A stretch of DNA of 17,182 nucleotides. Source: an uncultured Candidatus Woesearchaeota archaeon (GTDB lineage: Archaea; Nanobdellota; Nanobdellia; Woesearchaeales; 21-14-0-10-32-9). Shown here in pieces: positions 5,907 to 13,178 of the stretch; within the stretch, counting starts at the first letter, position 1, and each line of letters opens with the position of its first letter. Under the pieces are notes generated by a model that worked only from the letters and a program-made list of their open reading frames with translations, was not told the origin of the DNA and ran no database searches. The DNA is taken from contig CAITEO010000049.1 in the NCBI GenBank assembly GCA_903891505.1, positions 1 to 17,182 on the forward strand, given 5' to 3'. Made by a program: the position numbers and the translations under genes.

Positions 5907-7721
5907 ATGTGCGGAATTATTTGTTACGTTGGGAAAGAAGATGTTGTTCCAATTCTTTTGAATGGACTGCAAATGCTCGAGTATCGAGGATATGATAGTG
6001 CAGGCATCGCAGTTAGAACAACAAACGAAAACAACTGTAATGAAATCACTCTTCTAAAAAAGAAAGGAAGACTTTCAGAACTCTCCTCTCAAAAAGAAAT
6101 AACTGAAATAAAAGGAACAATGGGCATCGCGCACACAAGGTGGGCAACACACGGCGAACCAAACGACGTAAACGCGCACCCACACGCAGATTGTACAAAT
6201 AAAATCGCGATTATTCACAACGGAATTATTGAGAATTATTCCGCGCTAAAAAAAATCCTTGAGGAAGAAGGCCACACGTTTTGTTCGCAGACAGATTCCG
6301 AAGTCCTCGCGCACCTCGTTGAAAAATTCTACACTGGAGATCTGAAGGAGGCTGTTAAGAAAACACTTAATTTAGTTGAAGGAACTTTTGGTCTTGCAGC
6401 AATTTGCGCAGATAACGATGAAATAATTATTGCGAGACGCGGATCGCCAATAGTTATTGGTCTTGGAAAAGACTTCACTATTGCAGCGTCGGACGCGACT
6501 GCGCTTCTAAATCACACAAGACGCGTCATTTATCTTCAAGACGATGAACTCGCAATTCTAAAAGAAGGAAGTTGCACAATCGAAGATTTTGCAGGCGAAA
6601 AAAAAGACAATAACATTGAAGAAATAAAGTGGAGCGTTGAACAAGTCGAGAAGAAAGGATACAAACACTTCATGCTAAAAGAAATCATGGAACAACCACT
6701 CGCAATAGAAAATTGCCTTCGAGGAAGAATAAAAAACGGAAAAATAAAATTGACTTTGAACCTTGATTTAAAGAGCATAAAGAAAATAACAATCGTTGCC
6801 TGCGGAACAAGCTGGCACTCAGGACTCATCGGAAAATACATCATTGAAGCAATGACTAAAATTCCAGTTGAAGTCGATTATGCATCAGAATTCAGATACA
6901 GAGATCCACTTGTAAACGAAGACAATCTTATTATTGCAATCTCCCAATCAGGCGAAACTGCAGACACTCTCGCCGCACTTCGCGAAGCGAAGAAAAAAGG
7001 AGCAAAAACTCTTGGGATAATAAACGTCGTCGGATCAACGATTGCACGCGAAGTTGATTCTGGAATATACTTGCACGCTGGTCCTGAAATTGGCGTTGCA
7101 AGCACGAAAGCATTCACAACGCAGCTAACTGCTCTTTTATTGTTCTCACTATATGTAAAACAAGAACTTGGAGAAGAATTAGATGATGAATTAGTCGAGA
7201 CATTACTTGAACTTCCAAGCAGCATAAAAACAGTCTTGGATTGCAGAGATGCAGTAAAAGAAATAGCCAAGCACTTTATAGCATCAAAGAATTTCTTGTT
7301 CCTCGGCAGAGATGTAAATTTCCCAGTCGCCCTCGAAGGAGCACTCAAATTGAAAGAAATATCATACATCCATGCAGAGGGCTACCCTGCAGCAGAAATG
7401 AAACACGGACCAATTGCGTTAATTGATTCCGAGATGCCCGTTCTTTTTATCGCGACAAAATGCTTGCTCTCGGATAAGATACTTAGCAACATTCAAGAGG
7501 TCAAAGCAAGAGGAGGAAAAACGATTGCGATTATAAATGAAGAAGATAATGAAATTGAACGATTCATAGATTACAAAATAATCGTTCCGCACACACTTAA
7601 AGAATTATCTCCAATAATCAACGTCATCCCTCTTCAATTTCTTGCATACTTCGTAGCAGACTTGAAAGGACTCGACGTCGACAAACCACGCAACTTGGCG
7701 AAGAGCGTGACGGTTGAGTAG
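5907..7721 (+). CDS. glmS: Glutamine--fructose-6-phosphate aminotransferase (isomerizing)
   Basis: The enzyme converts fructose-6-phosphate and glutamine to glucosamine-6-phosphate, the first step toward UDP-GlcNAc. The 604-residue protein has the standard length. The N-terminal class II glutaminase domain starts MCGIICYVG with catalytic Cys2 exposed after Met removal, then HTRWATHG (76-83) and NGIIEN (105-110). Two SIS sugar-isomerase domains follow: CGTSW (299-303) with SQSGET (346-351), and EGALKLKE (477-484) with MKHGP (498-502). The C-terminus DKPRNLAKSVTVE (592-604) is canonical, with K599 as the expected Schiff-base lysine. It is divergent from the solute-binding/Cache gene, and phased repeats lie upstream of its promoter. 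A T-rich tract follows, so it seems to be transcribed separately from uvrB. Confidence 0.98.
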   Translation: MCGIICYVGKEDVVPILLNGLQMLEYRGYDSAGIAVRTTNENNCNEITLLKKKGRLSELSSQKEITEIKGTMGIAHTRWATHGEPNDVNAHPHADCTNKIAIIHNGIIENYSALKKILEEEGHTFCSQTDSEVLAHLVEKFYTGDLKEAVKKTLNLVEGTFGLAAICADNDEIIIARRGSPIVIGLGKDFTIAASDATALLNHTRRVIYLQDDELAILKEGSCTIEDFAGEKKDNNIEEIKWSVEQVEKKGYKHFMLKEIMEQPLAIENCLRGRIKNGKIKLTLNLDLKSIKKITIVACGTSWHSGLIGKYIIEAMTKIPVEVDYASEFRYRDPLVNEDNLIIAISQSGETADTLAALREAKKKGAKTLGIINVVGSTIAREVDSGIYLHAGPEIGVASTKAFTTQLTALLLFSLYVKQELGEELDDELVETLLELPSSIKTVLDCRDAVKEIAKHFIASKNFLFLGRDVNFPVALEGALKLKEISYIHAEGYPAAEMKHGPIALIDSEMPVLFIATKCLLSDKILSNIQEVKARGGKTIAIINEEDNEIERFIDYKIIVPHTLKELSPIINVIPLQFLAYFVADLKGLDVDKPRNLAKSVTVE

Positions 7722-7772
7722 AGCACAGATTTGTATGTTCTCTTATATTATTTGTTCTCTTTTCCACAATCC

Positions 7773-7790
7773 TCTTTTTTATTTTTCTCT
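7773..7790 (+). terminator. T-rich terminator after glmS
   Basis: TCTTTTTTATTTTTCTCT lies about 50 nt after the glmS stop within a pyrimidine-rich stretch. Two T-runs of five or six without a hairpin fit archaeal oligo-U termination. Confidence 0.45.
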
Positions 7791-7824
7791 CATTTCTCAT
7801 CCCCCACTGGACAAGCGTTCACAA

Positions 7825-7836
7825 GCTTTTTAAAAA
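7825..7836 (+). promoter_or_regulatory. TATA box of the uvrB operon
   Basis: GCTTTTTAAAAA is centred about 25 nt before an ATG at 7856 and about 48 nt before the uvrB GTG at 7879. The spacing predicts a transcript starting at or near the ATG of the short upstream ORF. Confidence 0.45.
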
Positions 7837-7855
7837 CATAAAGACTCTTCTCGTC

Positions 7856-7882
7856 ATGCAAACAGAAGAGGGTTCTTGGTGA
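7856..7882 (+). CDS. Eight-codon leader ORF overlapping the uvrB start
   Basis: ATG at 7856 opens MQTEEGSW and ends with TGA at 7880-7882, overlapping the uvrB GTG (7879-7881) as GTGA. The ATG sits where a leaderless transcript from the TATA box at 7825 would begin. The GAGGG ribosome site for uvrB (7868-7872) lies inside it. The arrangement resembles translational coupling. Such a short ORF cannot be confirmed by homology and may be chance. Confidence 0.35.
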   Translation: MQTEEGSW

Positions 7883-10050
7883 AATTCGAGCTTATCGCGC
7901 CGTTCAAGATGTCCGTTGGACAAGTCGAAGTAGTTAACAAGCTATTCTCGAAGTACGAAACGAGCAAGATGCAAACTCTTCTCGGAATCACAGGGAGCGG
8001 AAAGACGTTCGTCATGGCAAACATGATCCAAAAAGTCCAAAAGCCAACCCTCATCATCGCGCACAACAAAACACTTGCAGCGCAACTATACACTGAACTT
8101 AAAGAGTTGTTCCTGAAGAATCGAGTTGAATACTTCATCTCGTACTACGATTATTATCAACCTGAAAGTTACCTTCCAACAACAGACACGTATATTGAGA
8201 AGGAAGCGACGGTCAATGAGCAAATTGAAAAAATGAGATTACATGCAGTCTCAAGTTTGATGTCAAGAAACGACGTAATAGTCGTCGCGTCAATTTCATG
8301 CATCTACGGTCTTGGCGACCCTGATGATTTCAAGACGATGTCTATTAATATATCAAAGAACATGAAACTTGGACGTCAAGAATTCATCAGGCACCTTGTG
8401 ACGATGCAGTACGAGCGTAATGATAAATCGCTCGAGTCAGGAAAATTTCGGGTACGTGGAGATACAATCGACGTTGTTCCTGCATATGACGATAATGTTA
8501 TACGCGTCGAGTTCAAAGGAAACGTAATTGCAAGCATCAGCGAGCATCATCTTGTTACTATGGATAAAATAACTAATGTTGATCACATAACATTATTCCC
8601 TGCAAGGCAATATGTTGTTCCTGAAGAAAAACAAGCAAGAGCAATCTCTGAAATAAAAGAAGAACTCGACGCGCAGTTGTTCGATTTAGGCCCGCTTGAA
8701 GCAGAGCGACTTAGAAAACGAGTCAAGTACGATCTTGAAATGATTGAAGAAGTTGGTTATTGCAGCGGAATAGAAAATTACTCAAGACACTTCGACGGGA
8801 GAAAAATCGGAGAACCGCCGTTCGTATTAATAAATTATTTCCCGGATGATTTCTTTTTAATAATTGATGAATCACATCAAACACTCCCTCAGTCGCATGC
8901 AATGTTCAATGGGGACTTTGCTCGAAAGAAAAATCTTGTTGACTTCGGATTTAGACTTCCATGTGCATTCGATAATAGACCTCTAAAGTTCAATGAGTTC
9001 GAGAAATACTTCAAGCACACATTATTTGTCTCTGCAACACCAGGCGATTACGAAATGCAAAAATCATCGCAGGTCGCAGAATTAATCATCAGACCGACAG
9101 GCTTACTCGATCCAATCGTCGAGGTTCGACCGATAAAGAACCAGATGCGCGACATTATTAGCGAGATAAAAAAAGTCACAGAGAAGGGAGAGCGAACTCT
9201 AATAACAACGCTCACGAAAAGAATGGCTGAAGACTTAACTGATTATCTTGCAAAAGAAAATGTTAAAGTTCGATATTTACATTCAGAGATAGAAAACCTT
9301 GAGCGCATAGAGCTTGTTAGACAACTTCGCGCAGGAGAATTCGACGTTCTCGTCGGAATAAATCTCCTTAGAGAAGGACTTGATTTGCCCGAAGTTAGTT
9401 TAATTTGCATCCTTGATGCAGACAAAGAAGGATTCCTTCGTGATGAGCGAAGCTTAATCCAAACAATCGGACGTGCATCTCGAAACTCGAACGGACACGT
9501 GATTCTCTATGCAGACGTTATGACGAAGTCAATAAAATCAGCGATGACGAAGACGAGCGCAAGACGACTTGCACAAATAGAGCACAACAAGAAATATAAT
9601 ATTACTCCTCAAACAATAATTAAGAGCATCGCTGAAAAGAAACGCGAAATAAAAGGCGCAAGACATTTCAGCAAGATTGACATTGAGAAGAAATTAATTG
9701 AAATGGATGCAGAAATGCTACGTTGCGCTGAAGAACTCCAATTTGAGAAAGCAATCGAACTTCGAGATGCAATCGACACCTTGAAGGCAGATTATGCATC
9801 GATTCAGGATAGAAATGATTACAAGGATAAAGTCAGGGCAGAGAAGAAAACAGAACGAGAGGAGAAACGAGAACAGAAAAAAACGGAAACTACAACTAAA
9901 CTAAAATCACCTATGCTCCACCCCGTAGGGGGCGACCCCCTGAGCACCGCGTCACTTACAGTTGACGGCGACGGTGATTTTAGCGACGCTATCAAACGAA
10001 CACAATCAAAACCTAAAACAAATGACAAGAAAAAGAGGATAACGAAATGA
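7879..10050 (+). CDS. uvrB: Excinuclease ABC subunit UvrB
   Basis: UvrB is the damage-verifying helicase-like ATPase of nucleotide excision repair; it receives DNA from UvrA and recruits UvrC. Numbering is from the GTG at 7879, chosen over TTG 7876 because GAGGG lies 6 nt upstream. Seen in order are Walker A GITGSGKT (36-43), the beta-hairpin region YYDYYQPESYLP (89-100), DESHQ (330-334), VSATPG (384-389), helicase motif VI QTIGRASRN (528-536), and a C-terminal UVR motif (about 602-636) for UvrC contact. Beyond it an 85-residue charged, probably disordered tail includes a lysine/glutamate-rich part. In that tail, about 20 residues (678-698) are encoded by a palindromic repeat also found after uvrA. 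The stop overlaps the uvrA start as ATGA, indicating coupling. Confidence 0.97.
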   Translation: MKFELIAPFKMSVGQVEVVNKLFSKYETSKMQTLLGITGSGKTFVMANMIQKVQKPTLIIAHNKTLAAQLYTELKELFLKNRVEYFISYYDYYQPESYLPTTDTYIEKEATVNEQIEKMRLHAVSSLMSRNDVIVVASISCIYGLGDPDDFKTMSINISKNMKLGRQEFIRHLVTMQYERNDKSLESGKFRVRGDTIDVVPAYDDNVIRVEFKGNVIASISEHHLVTMDKITNVDHITLFPARQYVVPEEKQARAISEIKEELDAQLFDLGPLEAERLRKRVKYDLEMIEEVGYCSGIENYSRHFDGRKIGEPPFVLINYFPDDFFLIIDESHQTLPQSHAMFNGDFARKKNLVDFGFRLPCAFDNRPLKFNEFEKYFKHTLFVSATPGDYEMQKSSQVAELIIRPTGLLDPIVEVRPIKNQMRDIISEIKKVTEKGERTLITTLTKRMAEDLTDYLAKENVKVRYLHSEIENLERIELVRQLRAGEFDVLVGINLLREGLDLPEVSLICILDADKEGFLRDERSLIQTIGRASRNSNGHVILYADVMTKSIKSAMTKTSARRLAQIEHNKKYNITPQTIIKSIAEKKREIKGARHFSKIDIEKKLIEMDAEMLRCAEELQFEKAIELRDAIDTLKADYASIQDRNDYKDKVRAEKKTEREEKREQKKTETTTKLKSPMLHPVGGDPLSTASLTVDGDGDFSDAIKRTQSKPKTNDKKKRITK
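9910..9970 (+). repeat. In-frame copy of the palindromic element within uvrB
   Basis: This stretch matches the reverse complement of 13082-13141. The first 31 aligned bases differ at only two positions, then one gap and weaker similarity follow through GCGTC...ACGGCG. It contains an outer stem TGCTC (9914-9918)/GAGCA (9942-9946), an inner stem AGGGGG (9927-9932)/CCCCCT (9936-9941), and a CGTCA/TGACG stem (9950-9954/9963-9967). It is strikingly GC-rich for this sequence. Confidence 0.8.
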
Positions 10051-12995
10051 TGGATAACATTGTCGTAAAGGGCGCACGTGAGCACAACCTGAAAAACATT
10101 GATGTAGTCATACCTAGAAATAAATTAACAGTAATAACTGGACTTTCTGGTTCTGGCAAATCAACACTTGCATTCGACACAATCTACGCTGAAGGACAAA
10201 GAAGATACGTTGAAAGTTTATCTGCATATGCACGTCAGTTCCTTGGACTCATGAACAAACCAGACGTTGATTCAATCGATGGATTATCTCCTGCTATTTC
10301 AATCGAACAAAAAACAACATCTAAAAATCCTAGATCAACAGTTGGAACAGTAACAGAAATATACGATTACTTGCGACTCTTGTTCGCGAGAATCGGCGTA
10401 CTTTATTGTCCAAAATGTCACAGTGCACTCCGTCCGCAGACAGCCGAGAACATCATTAATTTAATCATGGCAGATAAGGGAAAAACAGTTTTATTCCTCG
10501 CACCAATCGTTCGGGGACTCAAAGGAACATATGAACAAGTATTTGACGATTTGAAAAAAGACGGATACACAAAAATACGTGTTGATGAAAAAATATATTC
10601 TGCTGATACAATTAAAGATGAATTGAAACTTGTACGATATGAAAAGCACTGGATTGAAGCAGTCATCGACATAATCACAATTGCGGATGATGAAAGACAG
10701 AGAATTAGCGAAGCTTGCGAGCAAGCATTAATCGTCGGAAAAGGAAGAATGCTAATTGTTGATTTAGATGCACAAAGAAAGGCAGAAAAACAAGAGACGA
10801 AAAAAGAAAAAACAAGAGACGAAAAAAGCAACAGTAAAGGAAAAACAGAGACGAAAGAAAAAGCAGCACCAAAAGAACTAAAGGAACTCTCACGTGGAGA
10901 ATTCGAAACAACATATTCAACTTATGGCGCGTGCCCAAATCATCCTGAAATAGTATTTGAACCACTTGAGCCTCGAATGTTCTCATTCAACGCTCCATTT
11001 GGTGCATGCAGCGAATGCCACGGCATTGGCGAGATAACACAAATCTCAGAGGACTTGCTCGTCCCGGATAAAACAAAGAGCATAATGGACGGGGCCATTT
11101 TGATCTACTCAAAAATGGATCTTGGATGGCGAGGACAACAAATAGCTGCCGTCGGAAAAAAATACGGATTTGACTTATTCACGCCACTTAGCAAACTATC
11201 CGCAAAGCAATGGAATGTTTTAATGTACGGAACAACTGAAGCCATAAAAGCAAAATGGAACTCGGGCGACGAGATGAAAATGGACTCAGGCTGGGAAGGA
11301 GTAATCCCTCAAACAATGCGCCTTTACAGACAAACAGAATCAGAGTGGCGAAAAGAAGACATAGAAACATACATGATTTCAAAACTATGCGACGTGTGCA
11401 AAGGTAAAAGATTGAAAGACACAGTCCTTGCAGTAAAAATCGAGAAGCAATCAATTATCGACGTCACAAACATGAGCATCCTAAAAGCGTGCGACTTCTT
11501 CGGAGCACTCGATTCAAAATTATCCGAGAAAGATAAGTTCATCGCGAAGCAAGTTCTAAAAGAAATAAATGCAAGACTTGGTTTTCTGAAAAACGTAGGA
11601 CTCGGCTACTTATCACTTTCACGTGCAGCAAGAACACTCTCCGGTGGCGAAGCGCAAAGAATAAGACTTGCGACCCAGATAGGCTCCAATCTGATGGGCG
11701 TCGTATACATCCTTGATGAACCATCGATCGGCCTTCATCAGCGAGATAATGCAAAATTAATTTCTACACTAATAAGACTTAGAGATATTGGAAACACATT
11801 AATTGTTGTCGAGCATGATGAAGAAACAATAAGGTCAGCAGATTACATACTTGACATGGGCCCAGGCGCAGGAATACACGGCGGACACGTTTGCGCAGAA
11901 GGAACACCAGAACAACTTGCAAAGAATCCAAAGAGCATAACTGGCGCGTACCTTGCACACAAGAAAAGAATTGATGCGCCAAAAACATATAGAAAGCCTA
12001 CTGATTACATAAAAGTCGTTGGCGCAAAAGAAAACAACCTGAAAAATTTGAACGTAGATTTACCGACGGGTGTACTATGCGGAATAACAGGAGTATCTGG
12101 CTCTGGAAAATCATCCCTAATGAATTTAACAGTTATGCCCTACTTGAAAAAACACTTCGGATCGACAACAGAGAGACCAGGCGCGTTCAAAAAAATAACA
12201 GTGCCCGATGAAATACGAAATGTAATAGTTATAGATCAAGATCCAATCGGACGAACTCCAAGGTCAAATCCTGTAACATACACAAAGATATTCGACGATG
12301 TAAGAAAAATATTCGCCGCAACAAAAGAAGCAAAAGCTCGCGGGTATAGTGAAGGCAGGTTCTCATTTAACGTCAAAGGCGGACGATGCGAAGCATGCAC
12401 GGGCGATGGTGTAATAAAAATAGAGATGAACTTCCTCCCTGATGTGTACATCGAATGCTCAGAATGCAAAGGGAAGCGATACAACAAAGAAACACTTAGC
12501 ATCATGTACAAAGGAAAGAACATCGCAGACATACTCGATATGACCGTCGAAGAAGCAAACACCTTCTTTGAAAACCACTCATCAATAATGCGAAAACTTG
12601 AGACGCTAAACGATGTAGGTCTTGGATACATAAAACTTGGACAGAGCTCAACAACACTATCTGGCGGCGAATCTCAGAGAATAAAAATCACAAAAGAACT
12701 CGCGAAACAAAAACGAGGAAGCACAGCATACATGTTAGATGAACCAACAACTGGACTTCACTTTGAAGATGTAAACAAACTAATCAAAGTTTTGAATCGA
12801 CTCGTCGACAAAGGAAACAGTGTGTTTGTAATCGAACACAACCTCGACGTCATAAAATGCTGCGATCACATAATCGACCTCGGACCTGAAGGAGGAGATG
12901 CTGGCGGCGAAATCATGGCAATTGGAACGCCAGCTGAAATCGTTCAAAACAAGAACTCGCATACGGGTGTGTTTTTGCAAAAGGTTATGAAGTAG
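10047..12995 (+). CDS. uvrA: Excinuclease ABC subunit UvrA
   Basis: UvrA is the dimeric ABC-type ATPase that finds lesions and loads UvrB. The 982-residue protein has two ATP-binding modules: Walker A GLSGSGKS (32-39) and GVSGSGKS (682-689), signatures LSGGEAQR (531-538) and LSGGESQR (871-878), and Walker B ILDEPS near 555 and MLDEPT near 896. Zinc-type pairs occur at C296/H299 with C321/C324, C448/C451, and C781/C784 with C804/C807. In the first module the usual second Cys is His. A lysine/glutamate-rich insertion (about 241-281), partly from a 22-bp duplication, lies between the UvrB-binding and insertion domains. The ATG at 10047 overlaps the uvrB stop by 4 nt and has GAGG about 9 nt upstream. 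Confidence 0.98.
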   Translation: MMDNIVVKGAREHNLKNIDVVIPRNKLTVITGLSGSGKSTLAFDTIYAEGQRRYVESLSAYARQFLGLMNKPDVDSIDGLSPAISIEQKTTSKNPRSTVGTVTEIYDYLRLLFARIGVLYCPKCHSALRPQTAENIINLIMADKGKTVLFLAPIVRGLKGTYEQVFDDLKKDGYTKIRVDEKIYSADTIKDELKLVRYEKHWIEAVIDIITIADDERQRISEACEQALIVGKGRMLIVDLDAQRKAEKQETKKEKTRDEKSNSKGKTETKEKAAPKELKELSRGEFETTYSTYGACPNHPEIVFEPLEPRMFSFNAPFGACSECHGIGEITQISEDLLVPDKTKSIMDGAILIYSKMDLGWRGQQIAAVGKKYGFDLFTPLSKLSAKQWNVLMYGTTEAIKAKWNSGDEMKMDSGWEGVIPQTMRLYRQTESEWRKEDIETYMISKLCDVCKGKRLKDTVLAVKIEKQSIIDVTNMSILKACDFFGALDSKLSEKDKFIAKQVLKEINARLGFLKNVGLGYLSLSRAARTLSGGEAQRIRLATQIGSNLMGVVYILDEPSIGLHQRDNAKLISTLIRLRDIGNTLIVVEHDEETIRSADYILDMGPGAGIHGGHVCAEGTPEQLAKNPKSITGAYLAHKKRIDAPKTYRKPTDYIKVVGAKENNLKNLNVDLPTGVLCGITGVSGSGKSSLMNLTVMPYLKKHFGSTTERPGAFKKITVPDEIRNVIVIDQDPIGRTPRSNPVTYTKIFDDVRKIFAATKEAKARGYSEGRFSFNVKGGRCEACTGDGVIKIEMNFLPDVYIECSECKGKRYNKETLSIMYKGKNIADILDMTVEEANTFFENHSSIMRKLETLNDVGLGYIKLGQSSTTLSGGESQRIKITKELAKQKRGSTAYMLDEPTTGLHFEDVNKLIKVLNRLVDKGNSVFVIEHNLDVIKCCDHIIDLGPEGGDAGGEIMAIGTPAEIVQNKNSHTGVFLQKVMK
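10786..10828 (+). repeat. 22-nt tandem duplication in the uvrA linker
   Basis: The core CAAGAGACGAAAAAAG at 10791 recurs at 10813, 22 nt later, each copy preceded by an A-run. Because 22 is not a multiple of three, the two copies are read in different frames (KQETKK and KTRDEK). Confidence 0.7.
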
Positions 12996-13013
12996 AGACG
13001 AAACAGTTACGCA

Positions 13014-13150
13014 GTAAATTTTCCGTATGAAGGAAACGTGTACGTTTCCTGCATCCAGAAAATCCCAAATGATTTTCTTGACGCCGTCGTAAAATACGAC
13101 GCATCGCTTCGGGGGTCGCCCCCTACGGGGTGAAGCGTAGGAAAATTTAC
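13014..13150 (+). repeat. Structured multi-hairpin element bounded by 11-bp inverted repeats
   Basis: The ends GTAAATTTTCC (13014-13024) and GGAAAATTTAC (13140-13150) are perfect inverted repeats. Inside are four hairpins in a row: AGGAAACG/CGTTTCCT (13031-13038/13043-13050); AGAAAATC/GATTTTCT (13057-13064/13071-13078); CGTCGTA/TACGACG (13085-13091/13095-13101); and CGCTTC/GAAGCG (13105-13110/13132-13137) enclosing GGGGG-TCG-CCCCC. About 45 pairs cover two thirds of the 137 nt, forming a five-way junction. No ORF is present. It starts 19 nt after the uvrA stop. It could be a mobile palindromic element, a processed RNA, or an operon-internal regulatory structure. Confidence 0.8.
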
Positions 13151-13178
13151 GAACGAAAAATAAAACATCAAACTCAAA

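Noticed and set aside
6878..7369. 163-codon minus-strand ORF inside glmS
   Set aside because: glmS is intact and highly conserved here; the antisense translation is serine-rich and has no family features.
13031..13123. Hairpins after uvrA as a simple intrinsic terminator
   Set aside because: None of the hairpins is followed by a T-run on the plus strand, so a bacterial-type terminator is not supported.
13014..13150. Possible tRNA or known riboswitch between uvrA and uvrC
   Set aside because: The multi-stem shape suggests a tRNA at first, but no anticodon arm, T-loop consensus or CCA-proximal pattern is present, and no known riboswitch motif is recognised.
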